Of a stretch of DNA of 64,000 nucleotides, positions 8,358-17,607 are shown piece by piece. A program made the translations under genes and the position numbers. Origin of the DNA: Balneola sp. (GTDB lineage Bacteria > Bacteroidota > Rhodothermia > Balneolales > Balneolaceae); contig NZMW01000010.1 of the NCBI GenBank assembly GCA_002694685.1, positions 1 to 64,000 of the forward strand. The letters run 5' to 3'. Every line of letters starts with the position of its first letter. Position 1 is the first letter of the stretch. Below the pieces are notes generated by a model that was not told the origin of the DNA, did no database searches, and saw only the letters and a program-made list of their open reading frames with translations.

Positions 8358-11300
8358 TTACTTTATTAAAGTCAGCTTTTTGACTTTGGAGAAATTGGTG
8401 GTTTCAATTTTGTAGAGATAGACACCACTGGAAAGAGAGTTGGCGTCAAAACGAATGCTGTGTACACCCGCTGATTTTTGTTCATTAACAAGTGTTTTTA
8501 CTTTTTGGCCCGCTATAGTGTAAATAGTAAGGGATACATGGCCGGGCTTTTCAAGGGAGTACTCAATGGTAGTTGACGGATTAAAAGGATTCGGATAATT
8601 ATCTGCCAAATGGTTCTTTAGCGGGAGCTCATTTTCTGCCGAAGTGGTTATGCTACCGCTGCCAACCACATAATTAATTTCAACGGATTCCATCAATCTG
8701 TCATCTGAAGTAATAATTTGGTCAAACGTTAAGTTCACAGTTTCATCATGTTTCCAAGTATGATTGAGAATTAATGTGCCTAAACGTGTATTCTCAACAT
8801 GCACAGGCTGCTTCTTATTTGTGAATGCAATATCCAACATGCTTTCATCCTCATGATCATAATCAAACACAATCAAATCATCTCCTAAAAAACTGTTAGA
8901 CACATCCAACTCATAACTTTGCAATTTCTCTTTGTTTTCTATGATTACATCAAAAGCAAGCCCTTGTAATGGCTCATCTGAATTCCATTGTAGATCCAAT
9001 TGTAATTCCCCTTCTTTTGGTTGATCATCAGAGATCTCGACCTTGAAGTATTTTAGCACTTCATTAAGGGTAGGATCGTTACCCGTAAACTGCTCATTAT
9101 TTTGTTGGTGTGTTTGAGAATAATTCAACCCAATAACTAAAACATCTGCGGCATTTATTTTCCCGTCGCCATTAGTATCAGCAAAAATTCTTTTGGGAGT
9201 CTCTCCATCCAAGTCCCATGGTACTCTTTGGTGAATTTCCCAAGCACTGCCGGGGTTATTATTCTCGCCATTTTCCTGACCGTAGTAAAGCCCGATTGGT
9301 AAAACGTCAGAAGCATCTACGTATGCATCATTATTTGCGTCTCCGGGCCATACATCAACTAGGATCGAATCATCCCAATAAACCTGAACAGGTCCGGCAG
9401 GGTGAGACTCACCATCATTATAAGATGCAACAACCGTATAGTTGTAGACTCCAGTATCAGGTAAAGCTTCGGTAAAGTATTTTTTGGTTGTAGTTTCTAA
9501 AAGCTCATCGCTTCTAAATACTTGATAGTGGTTAAATCGCTGTTCTTCAGCGGCATCTAAGAAGGTATGGTCCCAGTTGAGTTCGACTTGCCCTGAATAT
9601 TGATTTAATTGTGCTGTTAAGTTAGAGGGTTTGCTCCGGGCTTCTTGTTGCTCAATACTACCACCGGTAACTATCAATGAAAAGGCTTGTATATCATTTT
9701 CTAACATACCCTTATGAGAAATATGTAGGGTGTACAGACTATCTTTATCTGTTTCATTAATGTAAATGACCTCTACATTATCCCTATAATTATCGCCGGT
9801 ACCTGCATTAGCTGATGGAGTTGAAGGATCAAGGATGTAAGGGGCAAATTCCTGTTCCTTTTTATAAGAGATCCTCATATCTAAGTCATTAACAAGTACC
9901 ATTTTGGTAGTGTCGGGGTTATCATAGTTATATGGCCCCGGAACATCTGTCCATGCTATGGTCGCTTTAAGTGGTTCTTCTCCAGAGGCTTTGACCTGAT
10001 AAGCAAGCTCCTGTCCTTCATTAAGAATCAGTTCATTCACGGATGCAAAACCATTTTGTGCAGTGTCTCGCGAGATAATTTCAGCGGATTTTTTAGTATT
10101 CATCAATCCCCAGCCATATCGGTAATCCGGTCCTGGTGCACCATTTATAGTGTCATCTGCAGCATGAATAACTAAAGCTTTCATAGTTGAAGACCAAAGA
10201 GTCTGATCAGATCCGGAGACGTTCTTGTAGTGCTCATTTAGTAGACCAATAGAGCCACTAACCATTGGGCCAGCCATAGAAGTGCCATTAAAAGAGGCAT
10301 AGCTATCATCTGATGACGAGACTGCAGAATAAACGTCTACGCCCTTTGCAACTACGTCAGGTTTAATCCTCCCGTCATGGGTAGGCCCCCAGCCGCTAAA
10401 TGTTGCCATATTTGCAGCGGCATCAACCGCACCTACCGTGAGTATATTTTTTGCTGTGCTAACTCGTCCTAAACTTTTAAAGCCATTTTGCCCACCATCT
10501 AATTCTCGAATTTTATCCGAAGCGACCCAATCACCATCTTTTCTTACATAATGTGTTACGGGTTGGTTTTCCGGGCCTTCTCCACGATCATTCCCAGCAG
10601 ATTTAACCATCAAATAATGAGGGGCATTAAAAGCAATGCCATCCCATTGATTTGCCCAATGATCGTAATGACCAAAAAAGAAATCCCTTTTTTCATTCAT
10701 GCTTTCATCGCCAAACCAGTGCCAACCCTCGTAACCACTGTAATTTCCCCAAGACCAACCTACTATATTCCCATAAGAGTGTTGAGAAACTGTAAGCCCT
10801 TCTGCTGCAGCCTCTGCCATTTCTGAATTATCATCGTTCCAATCGTAAGCATTAAGGTTTGCTTTGTAAGACATTCCCTTTGCATTAGCATCAACTCCTT
10901 CTGCAATCATGGTTCCAGCTACATGAGTTGCATGTTCACTAATAGTAGTGGCACCATCACCTTGAATTATTCTGTCGCCAAATTCTTGATGAGTAGTTCT
11001 AACAGCTCCTCCATCCCAGATACCAAGTGTTTCTCCTTGTCCAGATAGATTAAAACCTGCGGTACCACTTTCCCACAGTTCTGATGATTTTATTAAGTCT
11101 GCACCCTCTAAATTATAGGTGGTTAGGTAGATGGGTATTCCATTTTCGATTCGTTGTAACTCAACTACTCTGCCATTTTGTAGCGTACTTCTGATTAAGT
11201 ATCCTTTTGCATTAGCTATTTCGATAGCTGCTAATTTTTTTTGCTGAGACTCAATGCGTTGCTGAGATGCAATTTTATTTAACTCAGATTTCTGTAAGAC

Positions 11301-11426
11301 TACCTGGCCGTATAGATTAATCGTACCTACAAATAGAAAACATATTAAGACCGATATAAATAATGAAGCTTTGAGCTTTAATTGTTTCATGGGATCTATA
11401 GTCCTTTTCATATTTGTACCCTGCAT
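8358..11426 (-). CDS. Secreted subtilisin-like (S8) serine protease with dockerin-like repeats and T9SS sorting domain
   Basis: In the 1022-aa reading the catalytic triad is visible: Asp138 (GIWDGGAV), His165 (HATHVAGT) and Ser383 (NGTSMAGP), with oxyanion Asn279 (SAGND). [14 protein letters not shown] beta domain and an Fn3-like domain follow. Then come two dockerin-type calcium-loop repeats ([17 protein letters not shown] and [17 protein letters not shown], about 695-765), a cohesin-like beta domain and a C-terminal sorting domain ([11 protein letters not shown]). The true start is probably the Met at residue 13, directly before the signal peptide. The next gene follows after 13 bp. It lies in the repeat-bounded segment and its substrate is unknown. 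Confidence 0.9.
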   Translation of the reverse strand: MQGTNMKRTIDPMKQLKLKASLFISVLICFLFVGTINLYGQVVLQKSELNKIASQQRIESQQKKLAAIEIANAKGYLIRSTLQNGRVVELQRIENGIPIYLTTYNLEGADLIKSSELWESGTAGFNLSGQGETLGIWDGGAVRTTHQEFGDRIIQGDGATTISEHATHVAGTMIAEGVDANAKGMSYKANLNAYDWNDDNSEMAEAAAEGLTVSQHSYGNIVGWSWGNYSGYEGWHWFGDESMNEKRDFFFGHYDHWANQWDGIAFNAPHYLMVKSAGNDRGEGPENQPVTHYVRKDGDWVASDKIRELDGGQNGFKSLGRVSTAKNILTVGAVDAAANMATFSGWGPTHDGRIKPDVVAKGVDVYSAVSSSDDSYASFNGTSMAGPMVSGSIGLLNEHYKNVSGSDQTLWSSTMKALVIHAADDTINGAPGPDYRYGWGLMNTKKSAEIISRDTAQNGFASVNELILNEGQELAYQVKASGEEPLKATIAWTDVPGPYNYDNPDTTKMVLVNDLDMRISYKKEQEFAPYILDPSTPSANAGTGDNYRDNVEVIYINETDKDSLYTLHISHKGMLENDIQAFSLIVTGGSIEQQEARSKPSNLTAQLNQYSGQVELNWDHTFLDAAEEQRFNHYQVFRSDELLETTTKKYFTEALPDTGVYNYTVVASYNDGESHPAGPVQVYWDDSILVDVWPGDANNDAYVDASDVLPIGLYYGQENGENNNPGSAWEIHQRVPWDLDGETPKRIFADTNGDGKINAADVLVIGLNYSQTHQQNNEQFTGNDPTLNEVLKYFKVEISDDQPKEGELQLDLQWNSDEPLQGLAFDVIIENKEKLQSYELDVSNSFLGDDLIVFDYDHEDESMLDIAFTNKKQPVHVENTRLGTLILNHTWKHDETVNLTFDQIITSDDRLMESVEINYVVGSGSITTSAENELPLKNHLADNYPNPFNPSTTIEYSLEKPGHVSLTIYTIAGQKVKTLVNEQKSAGVHSIRFDANSLSSGVYLYKIETTNFSKVKKLTLIK

Positions 11427-11434
11427 GAAATTAG

Positions 11435-12010
11435 TTAGTTTCTCAATGACCGAATCCAGACAATCAACTGAGTCACCTTTTGATCTTTTTCTTCTACCAG
11501 AGTGTCTAATGAGAAATTCATTTGCTCAGTAGTTTTGAAGTCTAAATTTCTTAGAGTAATAGAAGTTGAAGGACCAATAAATTCTGTTTTAGAGACCATT
11601 CTTTGTTTAATCTCTGCCAATTCTTGTCCTAAATCATCACTTTGTATAAGGTCATCTAGTATTTTTTTCTGCTCCCGGCTTAAGCTATAATTCCTAACAC
11701 TATCTGCTTCGGTTTTCAAGGGTCTTACACTTTTAGCAATAAGTTGCTTGTATTGCACTTCTCCGGATTTGGTAAAAATAAATTCAAAGCCAACATTATC
11801 TCCTATTGAATACATATCCATGCCTCCAATTTCTTGGTATTGAAGAAGAATTTCATTTGGAGAGGAGTCAGTCTGTTTTTGCAAATTTGTACAGGAATAA
11901 ACCGAAAGCCCCCCGAAAAAGAATACAACCCCTATAAAAGTTCTAAAAATCATCAATAAATTGGTTTTAAAAATGCCCCCCGATAATAAAACGTGATTTA
12001 TTTTAAACAT
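11435..12010 (-). CDS. Putative lipoprotein, first gene of the protease operon
   Basis: The reading is 191 aa, but the Met at residue 20 is the better start because it begins a signal sequence (MIFRTFIGVVFF) that ends in a lipobox-like VYSC. The mature part is a small alpha/beta domain with no family I recognise; it contains the phrases GFEFIFTKSGEVQYKQL and LSREQKKILDDLI. The stop is 8 bp before the protease start, so they are very likely co-transcribed. A chaperone, inhibitor or anchor for the protease would fit the position, but nothing in the sequence proves it. Confidence 0.6.
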   Translation of the reverse strand: MFKINHVLLSGGIFKTNLLMIFRTFIGVVFFFGGLSVYSCTNLQKQTDSSPNEILLQYQEIGGMDMYSIGDNVGFEFIFTKSGEVQYKQLIAKSVRPLKTEADSVRNYSLSREQKKILDDLIQSDDLGQELAEIKQRMVSKTEFIGPSTSITLRNLDFKTTEQMNFSLDTLVEEKDQKVTQLIVWIRSLRN

Positions 12011-12450
12011 TTCACGTTAATAGAGCAAAAACAATTAATTCATGATTATTACAGACAATATCATTCTAACCCAGACCATAATTGCAACTGCTATAATCTC
12101 AGCTTCGCGTATTACAAGAGAGTAAATAATTATATGTAAAGATTGTATTCTATCTTAAGTATGTATCTGGCAAACAAATCTTTCATTTACCTTCGGTTTA
12201 CTCATTTAAAGAAAAAGTGAAATCTACTTTTCATGGTATTCAGGTGCCTTTAAGCGTATTTGAAGGAAGAATATTCATTTCTTCCGGGCGTACATAGACG
12301 TACCAACGCCAAGCCGTAAGATATTTACATATAATGTCTTATGGCTTTTGTGTTTTTAAGAGTGGGCAACATACGACAAACATTTTCACTTAAATGTGTT
12401 CTATTGCTTCTAGAGCGTTTAGTCATCATTCAGCACACCAGTTTTGACAA
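12011..12450. other. Intergenic region right of the operon, holding direct repeat B
   Basis: This AT-rich gap should contain the minus-strand promoter of the protease operon (near 12011-12200). Its right part is repeat copy B (12281-12407). I see no gene: the plus-strand frame 12341-12607 lies in the repeat, a terminator and the antisense of the pump gene. Confidence 0.6.
12281..12407 (+). repeat. 127-bp direct repeat, copy B (tRNA-Arg 3' end plus terminator)
   Basis: Ungapped partner of 3874-4000 with five substitutions. Only the last 14 bases of the tRNA (CTTCCGGGCGTACA) are retained here, whereas copy A keeps the tRNA from the anticodon arm onward. The terminator hairpin at 12311-12357 is preserved. 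Confidence 0.95.
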
Positions 12451-12490
12451 AATAAAAAACAGCGGTCTTACTTGTGATAAAACCGCTGTT
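12451..12490 (-). terminator. Terminator after the metal-efflux operon
   Basis: AACAGCGGT pairs with ACCGCTGTT (9 bp, 12458-12466 with 12482-12490). On the minus strand it is followed by TTTTTATT. It sits 30 bp past the stop of the RND pump gene. Confidence 0.8.
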
Positions 12491-12519
12491 CTTTGTCTCT
12501 ATTTTAATATGTGTTTAGG

Positions 12520-15500
12520 TTACTCTGTCTCAAACTGTGCCAACAAGGCTGGGATAACGACCATGTTCAATAGGGTAGAACTCAAGAGTCCACCTAAAAT
12601 CACCTGAGCCATTGGAGACTGTATCTCATTCCCCGGCTCACCGGCGGCTAAAGCCAGTGGGATAAGTGCCAGCCCTGCAGTAAGTGCAGTCATCAGGATG
12701 GGATTAAGTCGTTCCATAGCTCCCTGCCGGATGGCTTGCAGGAATTCCTTCCCTTCTTTTCTGAGCTGTTGGTAATGAGAGACCATCAGGATTCCATTTC
12801 GGGTGGCAATACCAAACAGAGTGATAAAACCGACCAGTGAGGCAATGGAAATGATTCCGCTGGTAAACAGCACGGTGTAGATCCCACCAATTAAAGCAAA
12901 AGGGAGGTTTACCATTACTAACAGAGCCGTTTTGAGAGAACCGAATTCCAGGTACAATAACAGATAAATCGCCGCGATAGCAATAATACTAAGCAACGAA
13001 ATCGTTCGGGTAGCCTGAGCTTCACTTTCAAACTGACCACCATATTCCACAAAATAGCTTTGTGGGAAGCTGACGTTCTGAGCTACATTGGCACGGATCT
13101 CATCCACGGTGCCACGCAGATCTCTACCCGCGACATTCGCGGAGACCACGATCTTACGCTGCACATTTTCCCGGCTGATGGTGTTAGGGCCACTTCGGGA
13201 TGTCACCGAAGCCAATTCTGCCAGTGGTACAATGGTTCCGTCTTCCAGGTTAAAAGTGGCTTTTTGGACCGACTCAATACTGCCCCGGTGATCTTCATCG
13301 AAGCGAACCAGCAGGTCGAACATCTTGTCGCCTTCCAGTATCTGCGAGACCACTTCACCGGCAAAAGCCACATCCACCATCTCAGCAAGTTGTTGAATGG
13401 TAATTCCGTAGCGAGCCAGCGCTCTTCGGTCCGGTCGGATTTGGATCTGCGGAACATTTTGTTGCTGCTCTACCGACAGATCAACCACACCTTCTACCGT
13501 TTCCATTTGTCCGCGCACTTCTTCAGCCATAGCCCGAAGCCTGAACAGATCCGTACCAAAGATCTTCACGGCGATGTTCGCTCGGGTCCCGGAAAGCATA
13601 TGATCAATTCGGTGCCCGATGGGCTGACCAATAGTGATGTTGGTTCCTGAAACCACACTCAGGTCTTCCCGAATCTCAGCCAGCACTTGTTCTTTGGTCG
13701 TTCCTTCCGGGATATCCAGTTCCGCATCTATCTCCGAAGCATTCACGCCCTGAGCATGCTCATCCAGCTCGGCCCGACCGGTACGTCGAGAGGTCGATTC
13801 AATTGCCGGATGATCCAGCAGTATCTCCTCAATTCGTTTACCGATAGCATTGGATTCGGTCAGCGAAGTTCCCGGAATCGTAACCGCGCTGATCACCAAC
13901 GTCCCTTCATTGAATTCAGGCAAGAAAGATCTTCCCAGAAATGGCAACACCACCAATGTTCCAAGAAACAGCACTAATGTTCCAACCAAAACGGTCTTCT
14001 TGATGCGTAGGACTACGTTCAAGACATGTTCATAGCCTGATTTTAACTTCTTGGTAAACCAGCTTTCTTCCAGTTTTCCTTTGGAGGCCTGACTGGGAAG
14101 CAAATAGTAGCACATGGCCGGTGTAACCGTCATGGCAATCACTAATGATGCTCCGATCGAAATGATGTAGGCAAGCCCCAGAGGCTGCAGCATACGACCT
14201 TCGATTCCGCTTAGGAAAAATAGCGGAATGAAAACAATCATAATGATCAGTGTGGCATTGATGATGGAAGACCGGATTTCCTTTGAGCCTTCAAATACTA
14301 CATCAATGTCCGATTTCTGCTTGGTTTCCGGAAGTTTTGAGTTTTCCCTGAGCCGCCTGAATACATTCTCCACGTCAATTATGGCATCATCCACGATCAC
14401 CCCAATGGCAATAGCCATCCCCCCCAAGGTCATCGTGTTGATGGTGATATCAAAGAATTCCAGTACGAAGATCGAGAAGATCAGCGCTAACGGAATGGCG
14501 GTTAGCGAGATCAGGGTCGTTCGGAAATTCCCCAGAAACAGGAACAAGATCACGATCACCAAAAAGGCTCCATCCCGCAGGGCTTCGATGACGTTGTCGA
14601 TAGCCAGTTCAATAAACTCGGCCTGTCTAAACAGGTGTGTGTTGATCTCAAATCCGTCTGGGAGGCTGGACTCAATCTGCGCCAGCGTTTCATCTACGCG
14701 GGATGTTAGTTCCAATGTATTAGCACCCGGCTGTTTTTGAATAGAAATAATCACGGCCGGTTCGGCATTCACCGAGGCATCCCCGATCTTTTGAGCAGCT
14801 GCGATCTCGACATTAGCCACATCTCCTATCGTGATTGGAATATTATTTCGCTGGGTGATCACGGACTGCTCCAGATCTTCTACCGAGTACGCCCGCCCTA
14901 TTCCACGAATGGTGTACTCCTGACTGTATTCTCTGAAGAAACCGCCGGAGAAGTTTTCATTAGACTGCTCAGTAGCCTGTAAAACCTGATTCAGGGTGAT
15001 ATTGTACTGCTTCAGCTTATCAGGACTAACCCGTACCTGATATTGTTTCTGGCCACCTCCAATGGGAATAACTTGGGCGACTCCAGGGATAGCCAAAAGC
15101 CTTCTTCTGATTTCCCAGTCGGCGGCTGTTCGCACTTCCAGCTCAGAGTGCTCATCGCTGTTCACACTCACCAGCATGATCTCTCCCATGATGGATGAGA
15201 TCGGCGCCATAATGGGCGGCGGGACTTCTTCGGGCAGGCCGGTCGCTACCAGCTGTAATTTTTCATTCACAATTTGCCGAGCCCTGAAAATATCGGTGCC
15301 CCAGTCGAATTCAACCCATACAATGGATATGCCTTTTGAAGTGGATGAGCGAACCCGTCGCACTCCCGTCGCTCCATTTACGGAGGTCTCGACCGGAATG
15401 GTTACCAGCCGTTCTACCTCTTCAGGTGCCATCCCATGCGCCTCGGTCATTACCGTTACGGTGGGAGCCGTGAGATCGGGGAACACATCCACAGGCATAC

Positions 15501-15597
15501 GGTCCACTATATAAATTCCGGCTGCCAGTATGACCACCGAACTCACCAACACGACCAGCCGGTACCTTAACGATCCTCTGATTATTGCATCTAACAT
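12520..15597 (-). CDS. Heavy-metal efflux RND pump (CusA/CzcA family)
   Basis: The 1025-aa inner-membrane pump has the usual RND layout: a first membrane helix (residues 12-31), a periplasmic porter domain, a helix bundle around 335-530, a second porter domain and a second bundle to the end. The transmembrane helix-4 signature reads AIGVIVDDAIIDVENVFRRLRE. That identifies the heavy-metal RND class but matches neither the DFG..DGA..VEN of CzcA nor the A.GA..DAA..EN of CusA, so the metal cannot be named. It would use the proton gradient to drive metal out through the adaptor and channel coded just upstream. It is the last gene of a five-gene His-rich operon, 22 bp after the adaptor. Confidence 0.92.
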   Translation of the reverse strand: MLDAIIRGSLRYRLVVLVSSVVILAAGIYIVDRMPVDVFPDLTAPTVTVMTEAHGMAPEEVERLVTIPVETSVNGATGVRRVRSSTSKGISIVWVEFDWGTDIFRARQIVNEKLQLVATGLPEEVPPPIMAPISSIMGEIMLVSVNSDEHSELEVRTAADWEIRRRLLAIPGVAQVIPIGGGQKQYQVRVSPDKLKQYNITLNQVLQATEQSNENFSGGFFREYSQEYTIRGIGRAYSVEDLEQSVITQRNNIPITIGDVANVEIAAAQKIGDASVNAEPAVIISIQKQPGANTLELTSRVDETLAQIESSLPDGFEINTHLFRQAEFIELAIDNVIEALRDGAFLVIVILFLFLGNFRTTLISLTAIPLALIFSIFVLEFFDITINTMTLGGMAIAIGVIVDDAIIDVENVFRRLRENSKLPETKQKSDIDVVFEGSKEIRSSIINATLIIMIVFIPLFFLSGIEGRMLQPLGLAYIISIGASLVIAMTVTPAMCYYLLPSQASKGKLEESWFTKKLKSGYEHVLNVVLRIKKTVLVGTLVLFLGTLVVLPFLGRSFLPEFNEGTLVISAVTIPGTSLTESNAIGKRIEEILLDHPAIESTSRRTGRAELDEHAQGVNASEIDAELDIPEGTTKEQVLAEIREDLSVVSGTNITIGQPIGHRIDHMLSGTRANIAVKIFGTDLFRLRAMAEEVRGQMETVEGVVDLSVEQQQNVPQIQIRPDRRALARYGITIQQLAEMVDVAFAGEVVSQILEGDKMFDLLVRFDEDHRGSIESVQKATFNLEDGTIVPLAELASVTSRSGPNTISRENVQRKIVVSANVAGRDLRGTVDEIRANVAQNVSFPQSYFVEYGGQFESEAQATRTISLLSIIAIAAIYLLLYLEFGSLKTALLVMVNLPFALIGGIYTVLFTSGIISIASLVGFITLFGIATRNGILMVSHYQQLRKEGKEFLQAIRQGAMERLNPILMTALTAGLALIPLALAAGEPGNEIQSPMAQVILGGLLSSTLLNMVVIPALLAQFETE

Positions 15598-15619
15598 AAT
15601 TTATTTCCTTTCCTGATGA

Positions 15620-17269
15620 TTAATGAGAGTGTCCGTGCGAAGGTGCTTCAGATGACAAAGAAGCTAATTTTACCTGGTACGCATTGGTTGTAACCACATG
15701 CTCGCCTTCTTCCAGGCCGGAAGTCACTTCCACCCAGCCGCGGTTTCTAATGCCCGTGGTTATCGCTCTTTTTTCGAAGGATTCTCCGGCCACATGTACA
15801 TACACCACAAAATTACCTTCCTCTTCAATAAGGGCTGATTCTGGAATCGCGATCACGTTTTCTTTTTGATCGGTGTCGATCTCTGCGGTCACAAAGAGTC
15901 CGCTGTGCAAACCTTCTGGATTATCAATTTCATAGATCAGCGAAAGTGTTCGTGTTTCAGGATCTACCTGTTTTCCGGCACTCAGCAAGCGTCCGTTCAC
16001 CTCGTTCATTCCGTACATTCTCTCATTACCCTGCACGTAAAAAACAGCCGCGCCGGGATTTTGAATGGCTATTCGCTTAGCTGCGGGAACGTGAACACTC
16101 AACCACATTTTGCTCATATCGACGATTTTTAAGAGAGGCTCTCCGGCTTTCACCTGCTTTCCGGGTTGCACATAGGATTCCACTACGGTTCCGGATATCG
16201 GTGCTTTCATTTCAAAGCGATAAGAGGATTCTGAGTCGCCATAAGTATCTACCGTTGCAGTATCAATTTGAGCGATCTCGTTGATTGTCTGAAATTGCGT
16301 GAGCGCCTGACGGTATTCGATTCGTGCTCTTTCCAGTTCCACTTCTGGGATCGCTTCTTTCTCATATAATCGCTTTGACCGTTCCAGGTTCTTTTTGGCC
16401 AAAGACAATTGTGATTGTGCATTGATAAACTGCTGAGCATAGTTTTCTCCATCTGCAGATTGGATAGAAGGGTTCAGCTGCACCAATGATGTACCTTTTC
16501 GCACGTTCTGACCTTCAACTGGAAGGTTTTCATTGGCACTACTCAGGATGATCCCAGAAAAGGGCGCCGAGACAACCACTTCTCTGCTTTGAACCGGTTT
16601 GAGCTCCCCGTGTGCGTCCACCGTTTCAGAAAGTGTATGTCGACTTACTTTCTGCGTAGCAAAAGGGATCTTCCACTGCTGCTCTTTCAAAAAGGAAATC
16701 AGATTTGGGTCTTCTTCCTCGTGAGTAGCCGGAACGTCTCCTGCGGATGCATAAACAGGAATACCATTTACCTGTAGGGTATCATCTACCATTCCCTGGA
16801 TGATAATAGTTAAGTCATATCGTCCTGCTCGCTCAAAAATAACATCCGGTCCGTAGATGCCCGGAATTTGCACTTCCGTTTCGGTTAGGGAACCTTCGTT
16901 ACCCCGCTCAGAACTAAACACAAACTGTACTTCTGATTCAGAAATAGGCTGGAAATCTGAAAGCCGGGTCAGGTGAACGGCGAAGGTGGCTTCCTGACCT
17001 ACAATAAGTTCAGGATATTCCATGAACAGTTCGGTTTTATTGGTCCATTGGGTAATTACCCCGGCTCCTTCCAACTGGGCATCTTCCGCATGACTATGGG
17101 CATCTTCTCCATCATGGGAATGGCTATCATCTTCCGGTTCTTGCTGGGCAGTTTGCTCGTGGGTATGGTCACCATCTTCACCATGACTGTGGCTTTCATC
17201 ACCGCTTCCGCCGCACCCCATCATCGCCAGAGAGGTACCTAAAATTATGGTTAGTATAAGCTGTTTCAT
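15620..17269 (-). CDS. His-rich membrane-fusion adaptor of the metal-efflux pump (CusB/CzcB-like lipoprotein)
   Basis: The 549-aa protein starts with a lipoprotein signal (lipobox LAMMGC). A segment of about 50 residues full of His and Asp/Glu (HSHGEDGDHTHE, HSHDGEDAHSHAED) follows, and is likely to bind metal in the periplasm. An Ig-like domain comes next, then the adaptor core: a beta-barrel/lipoyl start (VDAHGELKPVQSREVVVSAPFSG), a coiled-coil hairpin (about 285-345), the lipoyl return (MKAPISGTVVESYVQPGKQVKAGEPL) and a membrane-proximal domain (GLEEGEHVVTTNAYQVK). It ends in HGHSH. It links the RND pump to the TolC-like channel. Confidence 0.92.
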   Translation of the reverse strand: MKQLILTIILGTSLAMMGCGGSGDESHSHGEDGDHTHEQTAQQEPEDDSHSHDGEDAHSHAEDAQLEGAGVITQWTNKTELFMEYPELIVGQEATFAVHLTRLSDFQPISESEVQFVFSSERGNEGSLTETEVQIPGIYGPDVIFERAGRYDLTIIIQGMVDDTLQVNGIPVYASAGDVPATHEEEDPNLISFLKEQQWKIPFATQKVSRHTLSETVDAHGELKPVQSREVVVSAPFSGIILSSANENLPVEGQNVRKGTSLVQLNPSIQSADGENYAQQFINAQSQLSLAKKNLERSKRLYEKEAIPEVELERARIEYRQALTQFQTINEIAQIDTATVDTYGDSESSYRFEMKAPISGTVVESYVQPGKQVKAGEPLLKIVDMSKMWLSVHVPAAKRIAIQNPGAAVFYVQGNERMYGMNEVNGRLLSAGKQVDPETRTLSLIYEIDNPEGLHSGLFVTAEIDTDQKENVIAIPESALIEEEGNFVVYVHVAGESFEKRAITTGIRNRGWVEVTSGLEEGEHVVTTNAYQVKLASLSSEAPSHGHSH

Positions 17270-17310
17270 TGCTTTAAAATTTATTCGTGATAAGTGGTTT
17301 GTTCATGGAA

Positions 17311-17607
17311 TTAGTGACTGTGCTCTTCATCCCCGTGAGAATGGGTATCCTCTTCATGAGTATGATCCCCATCTTCCCCATGGCTATGGTCTCCTTCTTC
17401 ATCGTGGGCATGAGTTGAGTCCTCTTCTGTTGCTTGGTCACCGCCTCCTATTCGAACGGCATCACTATCACCGGAGGTGGATGATTGAGCCGGAGTTTCA
17501 TGGGTGTGATCGCCGTCTTCTCCATGGCTATGCGTTTCTTTTTCTGAGCCGCATCCGGCGATGATAAATGCAAGACTTACAAATAGTGCTGTGAATAGAT
17601 TTTTCAT
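17311..17607 (-). CDS. Small His-rich lipoprotein, probable periplasmic metal binder
   Basis: The 98-aa product has a lipoprotein signal (lipobox FIIAGC) and a tail with repeated HSHGEDGDHTHE-type blocks at residues 25-37 and 74-98. Its first 40 residues parallel the N-terminus of the adjacent adaptor, so it looks like a free copy of that segment. Its ATG overlaps the stop of the TolC-like gene (ATGA), so translation is probably coupled. Metal binding is inferred from composition; the protein has no other domain. Confidence 0.8.
   Translation of the reverse strand: MKNLFTALFVSLAFIIAGCGSEKETHSHGEDGDHTHETPAQSSTSGDSDAVRIGGGDQATEEDSTHAHDEEGDHSHGEDGDHTHEEDTHSHGDEEHSH

Larger units (their letters stand above)
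3874..12407. mobile_element. Putative tRNA-Arg-associated integrated segment, 8.4 kb
   Basis: The segment is bounded by two direct repeats carrying the 3' end of tRNA-Arg and its terminator. Inside is a three-gene minus-strand operon for secreted proteins, flanked by small AT-rich gaps. No integrase, relaxase or transposase is present, so it is either a cargo remnant or was moved by an enzyme coded elsewhere. Conserved chromosomal genes resume only to the right of copy B. Confidence 0.5.

Noticed and set aside
12341-12607. 88-aa plus-strand ORF
   Set aside because: It covers repeat B, a terminator and the antisense end of the pump gene; no ribosome binding site or protein features.
13060-13650. 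196-aa plus-strand ORF
   Set aside because: It lies entirely antisense to the RND pump gene, whose family motifs are unambiguous.
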